DNA of 64,000 nt, from positions 7,192,001 to 7,256,000 of the forward strand of contig JAFFJZ010000012.1 in assembly GCA_018340375.1 (NCBI GenBank). Direction: 5' to 3'. How positions within the stretch are numbered: position 1 is the first letter of the stretch; each line of letters opens with the position of its first letter. This DNA comes from Gonatopus flavifemur. Taxonomy: Eukaryota > Arthropoda > Insecta > Hymenoptera > Dryinidae. The translations under genes and the position numbers were made by a program. The notes below the pieces were generated by a model. That model saw only the letters and a program-made list of their open reading frames with translations, ran no database searches and had not been told where the DNA came from. Of the stretch, positions 34,151-44,883 are shown piece after piece.

Positions 34151-36198
34151 GGGAGCCTTTCATTTTATCTTTGAGAGGATTTGTAGATACTCATTAAAGA
34201 AGGCTATACTTGACGAAAATTCTCCATTTTTTTCCGTTTAGGCACTGCCTACTTCCCTTCCTACCTATTTAAGTTTTTATTTTTTCTTAATAGAGTGCCC
34301 TCTCTTCTTGAGTGATTCGCGTATTCCACTTGTACAAATTCTTATATTTTTTTGGTTTCACACTCATTTTGTTTGTGAGGAAAATCAATGATTGTATATG
34401 CGTATTTTATTATTGAAGGATGTTAAAAGTTATTACATGGAGTTCTTTTCAATCGTTTGTCTACGAGTTATTCTGGTGAATTGACATTTTTAACGTTTTC
34501 ATATTGCTTTACAAGAGAGTACGAATCATTATATTCATTAATTATCGAAGTTTGTCGTTGTTTTCGATGGAAGATGTTACAAATAACAACTAAATTCCAT
34601 TAATCGTCATTTGGTTCGAGCCCAACATAGAAAGTATTCAGTATTTATCTGATTCAGAAGTTTCGTTCCTATAATCTTATATACTAAATATATAAAGATT
34701 CAAGTTTGTCTTGTTTGGTGAATTTATTATAAATTCGTTAGAGATTACAATTGTCAATATTTGTTCTATCTTCTAATGGCTTTTCCTAATTTGAATTTCG
34801 CGCTATAAAATCATCAGTTTTTTGGACATCGAGTGAATTCGGTAATCATCGTAGGTGGGAACGATGACGAAGGGATGCGAACCTTCACTCGTTGAGAAGA
34901 CTGCGTCGCGAACACTTGTAAATATTAATACTTGTACTGCTCCTTCACGTTGTTTTATTACTCACGTTGAAGTATTCCGTTTGCGATGTACAACACGAAA
35001 TACATCATTTGTAAATTGATAAACAAAGTGACCATTCTATGAGGAAATAAAATTTCTATTTTTTTTGTTAAACTAAACAATATTATATGATATTTGGAAT
35101 CACTCACCTCATCTCATCAGAACGAACTGTTTCAAGGTTACAGAGTTCGTATGAGTAAGGAAAAAGAAAAGGGAAGAGTGTAGGAAAAAACATAACCTAT
35201 CGAAGTCTGACCCAAGGCCGAGCCAACCTCGCGCCAACGCTGCCAAAATGTATCATAATTATACATATTATAGGCCTCTCACATGTTGCTGTAATTATGA
35301 CAGACATAATGGCCTTATATATAGGTTTTCGGAAAACCCATGGCTGCAGATCGGGCTAATATTCGCTGCCAATGTTCGATGTTCCAATATTTGTCAATCC
35401 CAAGCCACTTGGTTGTGCGACATATCTCATGAAAGATGCTTTGAATTTTTTTTATATAACAATTGTCCAAGATCGGATAAACATTGCTTGCCAATGTTGA
35501 GCCAACCATGGGCCAATTGTCATATCGGAAATCCTATAGGCTGATAGAGAATATGGAATTAGTCAAAGGTTGTGTTCAGATTTTCATGTAACATTCGTCC
35601 AAGATTGGAGCACCATTGGTAGCCAATGCTCAGCTAATCTCAATTGATTTTTTGATGATGAATAAGCAATCGTTGAGACGTGTTAGATAAGAATTTGTGG
35701 TGGATCATTTTGAAAATTCCTGAAATTTCAATAGACTTATTTTTGTATTCAGAGAGGAGAGAAAGAGAACGATTCCAAGTGTGCATAGTGGGCGAGAAGA
35801 GAATATTTGTTATTCCTGGAAAGAGGAAGAGCTGCAATTCATACATTTATTAATGGAAGAATAATATATGTATATGATGTATGCATTCATTCCCTCGTGT
35901 TTCCGAGTTTGAATTCTCTATTGCACCGTTTGTCTCTTACGACAATATTTTGTTATTTGTTTGGATATGGATTTCTGCAGCAATAAACACAAAGGTATTG
36001 ATGAGATTCTATCACTCCGGTTCAACAAGTGCTTACTTTTATATCCCTGCAGGAAGAATCTTTTCGGTTCACAGTCGCTACTTCCCGTCATTTCAATTCA
36101 AAGAAGTTCTACCTAATTGTATTTTTCGTGGGTGGTTGATCACATGCAGACATCAAAATCTGTCTGAAGGTTCGGGGTGCTTAGCTGGAGGTCGGAGA
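34151..36198. other. Intergenic sequence with one GCCAA-rich repeat
   Basis: No gene is recognised. At about 35207-35640 the phrases GCCAACCTCGCGCCAACG, GCTGCCAATGTTCG, TTGCCAATGTTGAGCCAACC and GTAGCCAATGCTCAGC form a degenerate repeat, probably another reiterated-motif MITE without defined ends. The remainder is AT-rich single-copy-looking sequence. Confidence 0.4.
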
Positions 36199-36362
36199 CA
36201 GTGATGCCCGATTCGGCCGACCGACTCAGTTTACCCTCTCCATTACACCCATCTGTATAGAACTTTCACACACACAATGAAACCACCGACAAAAGGAATT
36301 TGATTGTGTAGAGCGTGATGGAGGGGGTACACCGAGTCGGTCGGCCGAATCTGGCATCACTG
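36199..36362. mobile_element. hAT-like palindromic MITE, 164 bp
   Basis: The ends are CAGTGATGCCCGATTCGGCC and GGCCGAATCTGGCATCACTG, flanked by GTCGGAGA and ATCGGAGA (7 of 8 bases alike). The termini share CAGTGATGCC with the MITE at 26982, so they may be cut by related transposases. Confidence 0.8.
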
Positions 36363-36660
36363 ATCGGAGATGCATATCCTTCTCGTAGAGTGGAAGGGGT
36401 TAAGTAGGAATAACAGAGAGAGAAATGTCAGCGTGCTCTCTTCTTCGCTTCGTTGTTGCGATGTAAGCTTGAATCGAGGATGGGAAAACTTCTTTACCGG
36501 ATTTCGAACGGAAATATCACAGTAGAGCAAAGGAGCCTTCTCATCCATACAGTTTGAGTCTACGGATGTTGAAATTCAGTTCTCTTCCACGTGGACGGCT
36601 GAGGGTTGAATTATAGTTGTAGGGTCTCAGGGGCAAGAAAAGAAAAGGAGAAAGATTGAA

Positions 36661-36900
36661 AAATTTTACGCCCTCGTTCCACCGCCATGCTGGTCTTCGA
36701 CGTTAAAATCACCGTTCTTGAAGCATTGAAACCACTCTCGGCACATGCTTTCACTAATAGCGGCCTCACCATAGGTATTTGAGAGCATTCGATGAGCCTT
36801 AGCCGCAGGTTTCGTCATATTAAAGCAGAAAATTAAAACCTCCCGCAAATGACGAGAATTTGGCTCGTCGGCTGACATGTTTAATCGAGAATAACTTCAT
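36661..36900 (-). pseudogene. mariner transposase N-terminal fragment
   Basis: The minus-strand frame of 70 codons from 36878 starts MSADEPNSRHLREVLIF and continues CMTKPAAKAHRML-like helix-turn-helix sequence (KPAAKAHRMLSNTYGEAAIS, CREWFQCFKNGDFNVED). This is the DNA-binding start of a mariner transposase of a different subfamily from the 32127 copy. The catalytic part is missing and no terminal repeats are found. Confidence 0.7.
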
Positions 36901-36903
36901 GAC

Positions 36904-37291
36904 CCGAGAAAAAATGAATGAGATCTAAAGGGATCTGATTAGATCTCATTAGATCAAAGGATATCTCTCCAGATAAAAAAAATGGGATGACACAGATCTC
37001 CTTGGATCTGAATAGATATAGATAGATCTACGCAGATCTAAGCACACTTCACAGCTCTTTTTGTATTTAGATTCCTGTAGATCTAAATAGATCTGCTTAG
37101 ATCTCCTCAGATCTCAATTGATCTGGGTCAATCTAGAACTGTTTGAATTTAGATCTACAAAGATCTACTAAGATCTAAGTAGATCTACTGTGATTCAAAC
37201 AGATGCATCATTCAGATCTAAATAGATCTACTGAATTCCATTTTTTTTATCTAAAGAGATCTAATGAGATCTAATTCATTTTTTCTCAGGG
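36904..37291. mobile_element. Palindromic element built of AGATCT words
   Basis: The left arm begins near CCCGAGAAAAAATGAAT and the right arm ends ATTCATTTTTTCTCAGGG. Between them GATCTAAATAGATCTAC-type words place AGATCT or a one-base variant more than fifteen times on both strands. A shorter AGATCT-rich block occurs at 5100-5210. The ends have the CCC/GGG style, but the flanking dinucleotides do not match. Confidence 0.6.
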
Positions 37292-37821
37292 ATGCAGACA
37301 CGAATCGACTAATATTTCGATAGCGTTATGTTTACAGATACCTAAGCTTATTATATGACATCTATGATCTATTTATTTCAACTACCACTTACCGCTACAG
37401 CCATCTATTGCAAAATGGCGGAAGCGAACTTATACACTTGACATGATAAATTATATATTCAAATTAGGGGTGCACTGGATACCGGATATCCAGCCGGATC
37501 GCAATTGCCAGATAATCCGGCCAAATATCCGGCGGCCGGATATTGAACATTTTCCCGTATTGATTGAGAAAAATTGAAGAAAATTTGGAATTTATATCAA
37601 CAATCTCGTTTCTCTGAAAATACTAATTTCCTATACTCAGAACAAGTTATAATTCTTATCAATCAGTTCTTATTCGTAATAAAGGATTGGATATAACTCG
37701 TATAGTTATGGATCATAACTCTTTTAGTTCTTCCATTCTTTCCAATCATTCCTAACAAATTCATATGTACAGTTAATTTATAGTCATCCTAACGCTGCTG
37801 TCCTAGTTTCTATATTATAGA
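37292..37821. other. Intergenic spacer with an orphan hAT-like end
   Basis: At 37467-37560 the sequence GGGGTGCACTGGATACCGG, followed by repeated CCGGATAT-type words, resembles one end of a hAT element with subterminal repeats. No matching second end is found nearby. Confidence 0.35.
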
Positions 37822-37909
37822 CCCAGACAGCACAAGAATTGTAAAAGAGCTCATAATGAATACAATGTATTATTGAAGAACCTGGTTGGACCTCGTGTTG
37901 TATCTAGGG
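37822..37909. mobile_element. CCC/GGG foldback element, 88 bp, imperfect
   Basis: It begins CCCAGACAGCACAAG and ends CTCGTGTTGTATCTAGGG. The flanking dinucleotides are GA and AA, so a perfect duplication is lacking. It lies immediately before the CCCGAAGGG palindromic element. Confidence 0.5.
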
Positions 37910-37916
37910 AATACTA

Positions 37917-38417
37917 CCCGAAGGGAACATGAAGCTTCAGCGAACGTTCAGATTAGATCTGTATAGATCGGTCCAAAGGTTCACAGGAGCTCACTTTTAG
38001 ATTCACAAACGTTTTACAAAGGTTTTACGAAGGTTGAAATGTCCGCCTCGAAATACTTTCAAGGAAGATAGATTGAACGTTCATGAAGGTTCATCAAAGG
38101 TTTGATGAAGCTTCACAAAAATATCTATACTTATATTAATTCCTATTGATTTATGTTAATTAATTAATTAATTAATCATGTACATTTTTATAAATTAATT
38201 TAAGTATAGATATTTTTGTAAAGCTTCATCAAACCTTCGATGAACCTTCATGAACGTTCAATCTATCTTCCTTGAAAGTATTTCAAGGCGGACATTTCAA
38301 CCTTCGTAAAACCTTTGTGAAACGTTTGTGAATCTAAAAGTGAGCTCCTGTGAAGCTTTGGACCGATCTATACAGATCTAATCTGAACGTTCGCTGAAGC
38401 TTCATGTTCCCTTCGGG
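37917..38417. mobile_element. CCCGAAGGG palindromic element, copy 1, 501 bp
   Basis: It starts CCCGAAGGGAACATGAAGC and ends GCTTCATGTTCCCTTCGGG, with TA on both sides. The two arms of about 240 bp are near-perfect reverse complements around an AATTAATTAATT centre. Related copies are 45137-45639 and 49076-49560. The TA duplication suggests mobilisation by a Tc1/mariner-type transposase. Confidence 0.85.
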
Positions 38418-38716
38418 TATGAAAGACTATACCATCTCAAACTCCCGGAATTTTTTATCACGAATAAGGCATCAAATCCTCGACTGTGCATTAACCCGAA
38501 CATTCATTTGCTCAAACTCCATTTGCCCAAATTCTATCAAACATCTCTTTCCAATTCTCAAGTTAAACGAAGGGAGGGGGGGGGGGGTATTGTTGCACTG
38601 AAAATGTACATCAAACTTGAAATTATCCGGTAAATGAATATTCGGACAAATGAGCAGTCGGGCAATTGATGCCCTGCCGGATTGTATTTATCGAAAAAAC
38701 AGTAGGCCAAATGGGT
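38418..38716. other. Intergenic spacer
   Basis: No gene is recognised; it includes a G-run at about 38573-38587. Confidence 0.4.
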
Positions 38717-39207
38717 CGGTGCCGAATCAACGAAAAATCAAATCAACGAAAAAAAATTTACTAGCAGTATGAAGTTGTCATTTTGTTGCAGTATGAAATG
38801 AAATTAGTCATAGATCATTGATTAAATTAAACGAAAAGTAAAAAACATTGATTTGCTAACACAACCCAACGTCAAACTTAATTTCCCTTTGTTATGTTTA
38901 TGATTGTGGTATGGTTATGTTTATGATAACAACAAACCGATTTTCGTTCTCTACAGACGTTTGAAACAGTTTGATTGTCCCGATCGATTAGGAAGATCAT
39001 TAATAATTTTATTAGAATGATGAATTACGTGTCTACTGTAATGAACGGGTGCAGTGAATAGGTTAACATGAAGAATTCTCGTTTAATTTCATCATGGATC
39101 TATGACTCATTTCATTTCATACTGCAACAAAATGACAACTTCATACTGCTAGTAAATTTTTTTTCGTTGATTTGGTTTTCCGTTGATTCGGCACCGACCC
39201 GGCCAAA
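38717..39207. mobile_element. Palindromic element with GGTCGGTGCCGAATCAACG ends
   Basis: GGGTCGGTGCCGAATCAACG at the left pairs with CGTTGATTCGGCACCGACCC at the right. The arms continue through AATTTACTAGCAGTATGAAG and CATTTTGTTGCAGTATGAAA. The loop is about 270 bp with no protein. The target duplication was not resolved. Confidence 0.65.
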
Positions 39208-39237
39208 TGCTACCTCTGAAGAGCTACCTTCTGCAGT

Positions 39238-39366
39238 AATAAGATGTAATTTCATGGGGCGTCGAGCATCAAGCGTCAACATTAGAAGGAAAGAGAAGAA
39301 CTGTGTGACCTCTCTTTCGTTCTAATGTTGACGCTTGATGCTCGACGCCCCATGAAATTACAGCTA
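39238..39366. mobile_element. GATGTAATTTC palindromic MITE, copy A, about 129 bp
   Basis: AAGATGTAATTTCATGGGGC and its inverse GCCCCATGAAATTACAGCT flank arms carrying TCGAGCATCAAGCGTCAAC, with a short AAGAGAAGAACTG loop. Nearly identical copies lie at 54087-54207 and 54285-54408. Confidence 0.75.
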
Positions 39367-39756
39367 TATACTTCACGAGTCGCAAGAGTTTGGAGCTGAT
39401 TTCCAAAAAATCGCACGTGTACGTGTACCTTAGGCACTTTTGTGAAAAACCATTTTCATCCCAAATTTATGATACGGGTGTCCCATTTTAATCTGTCACT
39501 TAGAATATCTCGAAAACGAATAGATTCAGAAGAAAATGTTCCGGGAAAAAAATGTAAGAATCTGAGGGGGGCATCCGATGGTAAACTTGGCTTTGACCTC
39601 AGATCCCACTTTCAAGGTCATTTTGAGGTCAACTCATGTTTTTTGAATGGAATCCCATTTTTTACTACCGGTTTCGATTCTACGCTAAAAACCAAGGAAC
39701 TTTTGTCTCAAACGTTTTTTCGAAATCTCCATAGATGGCGCTCTAATTGATGAGAA

Positions 39757-40045
39757 TGTAGGGACCTGCGTTGTAAGTTCATTGCGGGCTCTCCTTTTCG
39801 ACGGTACCGATTGTCCTTGTTTAGCGGCGACATCAGCGCCAACACGAAATCGAGTAATCCGATGTAGGAGAAAAGGTGTTACTTTTGTTTGTGGCGTTCC
39901 AGCAGACGGATGGACTACTGTACTTTGTCGAGATTAGTAAAAATAAAATATATATCAAGCCGGAATAGTTCTTGTCTCTACTTCGATTCCGGTCTCAACT
40001 CCAATAGTAGTATTTACAAGGAAATAATTGACAATATTTCCCACA
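39757..40045 (+). repeat. 5' LTR, 289 bp
   Basis: It starts TGTAGGGACCTGCG and ends AATATTTCCCACA. It contains AATAAA near its middle-right part, a plausible polyadenylation signal. It matches the 3' LTR apart from a few substitutions and the palindromic insertion there. Confidence 0.9.
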
Positions 40046-40046
40046 T

Positions 40047-40059
40047 TGGTGACCCCGAC
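40047..40059 (+). other. Primer binding site complementary to tRNA-Trp
   Basis: TGGTGACCCCGAC begins one base after the 5' LTR and is complementary to the 3' end of tRNA-Trp including CCA. This primer is typical of the CsRn1 group of Ty3/gypsy elements. Confidence 0.75.
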
Positions 40060-40125
40060 TGGGAAAGTTTTATATATTCGTTGGCGGTTGGAGTTTGGGC
40101 GGCCATTATCGCTGATAGACGCTAA

Positions 40126-41106
40126 CCCAGGTAGCACAAGCACGTTCTGAGAATCTTCTAAGAATATATGTTGAGGATATTCGAATATTCCAAGGAGATT
40201 CTTATAACGTGCGAATATATTCTACGCACATTCTCAGAATGTTTGAATGAGACTGTTTCAAATATTCTCAGAATATTATGCCACGAATATCGTGAGAATA
40301 TTATAACAAAATGCTGTTAAAATAGAAATTCCTGCCAATATAACTTCTGCATGTGACCGAAAACGAATTCACAATCAGTTTTTTCAATCATTAAACATCT
40401 GTAATCATGGATTCTTAACAACCCAAGTAGCAGAAGAGGTTAGAAATGCTAAGAGCGTGTTTGTAAAATCCTACGAACATGCGTAGAACCTCCAAATGAG
40501 ACTATTTCGAATAATTATGTTCTATGTACCTCCATAGAATATCTTAACGAATTTATCCAAAATAGTCTCATTTGCACATCCCTTTCACATTCATAGAGTC
40601 ACCATAGCATATTTGAGAAGTTCTTCTGCTACTTGGGAATATTATGGATTCGCATGAATGGGTGGGATACTTATTATCGCAACAAGCAATCATAATATAT
40701 ATGATATTTCTTCAAATTTTATCACACTTTTGAAGATTATTTTTCACGCATGACACTCTCAGAACATTCGGGATATTAAAATGCACATTTATGAATTTCT
40801 CATTCCCCAAATACAAATTAAAATAATATATTATCCAAGGGTCTGTAGCCTGTCAACAACATTATCCGCCATTACTGAATTCATGTCAATAAGATACTTG
40901 CGCATGCGTTGTTCATCAATCTCCCTACAAACTTTGTACGCATATTGTACAAACGTTCCTAGAATATTCGAAACAGTCCCATTTAAATGTTCTAAGAATC
41001 TTCTATGGATATTGACGAAGCGTCTACGCTCTTTGTAAGAATATTCGATACAGTACGTTTTACGGATGTTGTGAGAATATTCTCAGAATATTCTGTGCTA
41101 CATGGG
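40126..41106. mobile_element. CCC/GGG foldback element with AA duplication, 981 bp
   Basis: The ends are CCCAGGTAGCACAAGCACG and ATTCTGTGCTACATGGG, flanked by AA (40124-40125 and 41107-41108). It inserted in the untranslated leader of the LTR retrotransposon. Both subterminal zones repeat GTTCTGAGAATATTC and AGAATATTCGA words. It contains another element of the same group at 40422-40637. Confidence 0.75.
40422..40637. mobile_element. CCC/GGG foldback element with AA duplication, 216 bp, nested
   Basis: It begins CCCAAGTAGCAGAAGAGG and ends AAGTTCTTCTGCTACTTGGG, flanked by AA (40420-40421 and 40638-40639). The interior has CAAATGAGACTATTTCGAA and the inverse AAATAGTCTCATTTG. It is nested inside 40126-41106. 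Confidence 0.75.
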
Positions 41107-41818
41107 AACGCGTTTTCAAATAACCAGGGACTCTAAGTTTGCTGGAGTAAGACGGCTACTATCAATGTTCTACTGATATTGATAACTTGATATATCAGAC
41201 GTCAAGGTGTTTACGACCTACCCGCTGGCTATTGTGGGCAATTACGAGCACAAGCAACAATCCGCAAGAAACGTCGAAGCGTTTGGAGAGAGGGCAACAT
41301 CGCGGAGAAAACCTACGGGCTACGAAACGTTGGCAAGTCGAAGATTATTTTGTATACATAATCATGTGTTCTCGAGGTGAACATTTTTTCTTTTTCTTCC
41401 CTTTCTTTTTCCAACGATCTCAAGTAATGTGATTTATAATTATGTTTATCGCGTGACATTACATTTTAATACGGAATTTTTTGTTGGATTCTTATGTATC
41501 ATCGTATAAAGCAGACATCACAACAATTACATATTTATTGTATTTCACTCGTTCTCTTTCTGGTAAGTTAGTTGTGTTTCATACTTATAATTTGCCTATA
41601 TAAGTCTATTGCGAGGCGAGTAAATTTATAAAGTTTCTTCTTTGATTCATCATTACGTAAAATAATACGTATGTATGTACATTTATACGGATACATTGTG
41701 ACCAGGTATACAATTTGCGATAAGAATTCTTGGAGTCTGTGCAACGAAGTGTAGTCATTCAAAGGCTGTATAGTATTATTTCACTATTTCTAGACAAGTT
41801 ATACATATATTCGGGAAC

Positions 41819-42685
41819 ATGCCTGACACACAGGACAACGCGACAGCGAACGACGCGCCTATCGTAAACTTAAACAATCCTCTTACGCAAGGAGGAGGAC
41901 ATCTCATGCATGTCGATCACTATCGAATTCCAAAAATACCAGAATTCTTTAAAACTGATCCTGTATTATGGTTTCTGCAAGTGGAGGCTTCATTTCGTAC
42001 TGCGCGGATTACTACCGAGTCAACCATGGCTGATATTGTAATAGCGTCATTGTCAATTGAGGTGGTAGGCTGTATAAAAGATATTATTTCATTGCAACCG
42101 CGTCCAGAAGACTGTTATCAGCGTATCAAGAGTCGTATAATTGATACCTTTGCAGTGTCGGATGAAGCGAATTTACGGAGGTTGCTGAAGGGTCAGGTTT
42201 TGACTGATGGTAAACCGTCACTGATTTTGAGTCGACTTCGTAATTTGAACGGTGGTAAATGTAATGATGCGATCATCAAATCTGTATTTCTTGATCAGCT
42301 TCCGTCTTCGCATCGGGACATTTTAGTTGCGTCTGGCCACGCTGAGTTAGACAAAATAGCGGAGTTAGCGGATAGTCTGGCCGAGATTTCGGGTTCAAGT
42401 GATAATTATGTCTCGGCTATTTCAAATACCGTTAGTTCATCTTCTTCCGAAGATATCAAACGTCTAACAGAACAGGTAGCAGCATTGTCAACAGAGATCA
42501 AGTTATTGAAAGAAAGTGATGGATCCCGTTCGCGATCGCGCAATCGTTCGGGATCAAGGCGAAGCCCGTCGCGAGGTAACAGTTCGGAAAGATTATGCCC
42601 GGCTCACAGGAAATATCCCAATAATCCAACATCATGTCGGTCGTGGTGTTCTATGTATGCCGGTTGGAGGAATCAAAAAAACTAG
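41819..42685 (+). CDS. gag: Gag polyprotein of the LTR retrotransposon
   Basis: This is a 288-codon frame starting MPDTQDNATANDAP. Residues about 40-185 hold the retrotransposon Gag core (WFLQVEASFRTARIT, LRRLLKGQVLTDGKPS, FLDQLPSSHRDILVASG, LAELADSL-like). An Arg/Ser-rich basic stretch near 235-260 is followed by CPAHRKYPNNPTSCRSWC, a C-X2-H-X9-C-X3-C motif instead of the usual CCHC knuckle. That variant is known from CsRn1-clade elements. The frame is intact, unlike pol. It would form the particle shell and bind the element's RNA in the cytoplasm. Confidence 0.85.
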   Translation: MPDTQDNATANDAPIVNLNNPLTQGGGHLMHVDHYRIPKIPEFFKTDPVLWFLQVEASFRTARITTESTMADIVIASLSIEVVGCIKDIISLQPRPEDCYQRIKSRIIDTFAVSDEANLRRLLKGQVLTDGKPSLILSRLRNLNGGKCNDAIIKSVFLDQLPSSHRDILVASGHAELDKIAELADSLAEISGSSDNYVSAISNTVSSSSSEDIKRLTEQVAALSTEIKLLKESDGSRSRSRNRSGSRRSPSRGNSSERLCPAHRKYPNNPTSCRSWCSMYAGWRNQKN

Positions 42686-44613
42686 GTGGGCCTTCATGTG
42701 TAGAGACGTGCAGCGAAGGTGATCAGTGTTTGTCAAATCGTCTTACTATTCGCGATCGAAAATCAGAACAGTTATTTTTGATTGATACTGAGGCAGAGAT
42801 TTCGATTGTTCTCGCTAATTTGAAGATTTCTTGTGAGCCGGCACCGTTTAAATTGTTGGCCGCCAATGACACGACTATTGACACGTTTGGAGAGGCTTTT
42901 CGTGAGTTGGACCTTGGTTTAAGAAGACCTATTCGTTGGAATTTCTGTATTGCGGCAGTGCAGAATGCCATTATCGGGGCCAACATTCTTGAGCATTATG
43001 GCCTGTTGGTGGATCTCAAAAAGCGACGACTCATTGATAGAACGACGAATCTTCATTCACTCGCAACTTTGAAGCGATTAAGTATTTTCGACATTTTATT
43101 GAAGGTCGTGAGTTCAAAATATTGACGGATCATAAGCCGTTATGTTATGCATTCCGGCAGCGAGCAGACAAGGCATCTCCGAGACAGGTGCGCCAGTTGT
43201 CATTTATTGCGCAATTTACAACCGCGATTAAGTATTTACCTGGTACGGACAATGCGGTTGCGGACTCACTTTCGCGCGTTGATGTAATACGTCTCCCTCT
43301 CGAATTTAATCTGAGCGAACTAGCTGAACTGCAAAAATCAGATGAGGAACTCAAAATTATCCGCGAGAGTTCTAATCACTCATTGAAGTTGAAAAGAATA
43401 GAATGGGGAGCAGACCATACTGTTCTTCTTTTGATTGCGAGATTTCGGGCGAAGCAATTCGCCCATATATTCCCGGTAGCTTGCGTAGAAGAGTTTTCGA
43501 TTTATTTCACAATCAGGCTCATCCCAGTGCTCGAATAACGGATCGTTTAATACGGCAACGTTATATGTGGCCAAACATGCACAAGGATATCAATTTGTGG
43601 TGCAAAAATTGTCTTCCGTGTCAACAATCAAAGATTTCGCGTCGTGTGAAAATGATTCCGGACCATTTCACGGCTCCGGAAGGGAGATTTGATCAGATCC
43701 ATATAGACTTCCGTCCGTTACCTCTTTGCAATGGCTATACCTATTGTTTAACTATGATTGATAGATTTTCTCGTTGAGTGGAGGCCACTCCTCTGAGTGA
43801 TATTTCAGCTCAGGGTGTTGCAAGGAGCTTCTTTGATACATGGGTTTCACGTGATGGTGCACCGAAATCTTTCACCACAGACCAGGGTGCGCAATTTGAA
43901 TCAAGACTTTTTCAGGCACCACTCTCATTCATCGGTTGCGAGCGTATACGCACCACTGCATATCATCCAGCTTCGAATGGGGCAATTAAGCGGTGGCATC
44001 GTGTTTAAAGGCAGCAATAATGTGTCACGCTGATTCTAATTGGGTCCGGGTCCTTCCTACAGTCTTACTGGGACTCAGATGTCATGTGCGTACCGATACA
44101 GATGCTTCTCCTGCTGAATTTATGTTTGGCACCACTTTGCGTCTGCCTGGGGAATTTTTTCTTCCAGAAGACATTACACCTAACCCTAATTTTTTTCTGG
44201 AGGATTTTCGAGAGTTTGCTCGTCAGCTAAAGCCGGTGCCTTTTGCTCATGAACATAAAAGACGTGCGTTCTTCTTCAAAGATTTATATGATTGCTCCCA
44301 TGTTTTCCTCGGGAACCTTGCAAAAAAGGCTTCGGAGCGTCCATACACAGGTCCTCACAAAGTGATCAAGCGCGTTAGTGATCGCGTGTTCGAGATTGAG
44401 ATCAATGGCCAGGCAAAGAGTGTATCGGGAGAGCGTATTAAACCGGCTTATTTTGTGCCCGATGATTTTGACAAGAGTTCTTTTGACAATGCTGGTTCTG
44501 AACTGGAACATTCTGTAAATAGTAATAATTCAGGTGCGTTAAAAACCTACCAGAAAAAAAAAAAGTTACCTTTGGACCAATTTCTGAGAATAAGTATTTC
44601 TCTTAGGTTTTAA
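42686..44613 (+). pseudogene. pol: pol remnant: protease, RNase H tail and integrase; reverse transcriptase deleted
   Basis: Protease is recognisable at about 42770-42990 (LFLIDTEAEISIV, where the usual active-site Gly is Glu). Near 43070 the sequence jumps directly to the RNase H tail (FIEGREFKILTDHKPL), so the whole reverse transcriptase is missing. Integrase follows with its His/Cys zinc-binding region (HNQAHPSARIT, WCKNCLPCQQSK) and catalytic Asp regions (IHIDF, TTDQGAQFES), but the last catalytic position reads NGAIKRWHR, Lys in place of Glu. A frameshift near 43430, a TGA at 43775-43777 and a frameshift near 44000 further disable it. A C-terminal chromatin-binding-like tail ends at 44613. 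Confidence 0.85.
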
Positions 44614-44872
44614 GTTTCATGTATTGTATCTTTTATATTTGTGTTTTCTTCTCAAAATGTTTTCTTTGGTTTTTGTGAAACATATATAAAGATTGTACTG
44701 GATGTTACATGTACAGTTATAAACTGTTCGAATGTAATTAACGTTTATATCATAGTAAGTAAGCATATACCAAATGTTAAAACATATATGAACATTTATT
44801 TTAGTAAGTAAGATTACATAATATCACTCTTATTGTATAACTAAATATTTGTATTTTATATCGTTTACACTC

Positions 44873-44881
44873 GGAGGGGAG
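44873..44881 (+). other. Polypurine tract
   Basis: GGAGGGGAG lies two bases before the 3' LTR, the usual position for priming of plus-strand synthesis. Confidence 0.6.
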
Positions 44882-44883
44882 TA

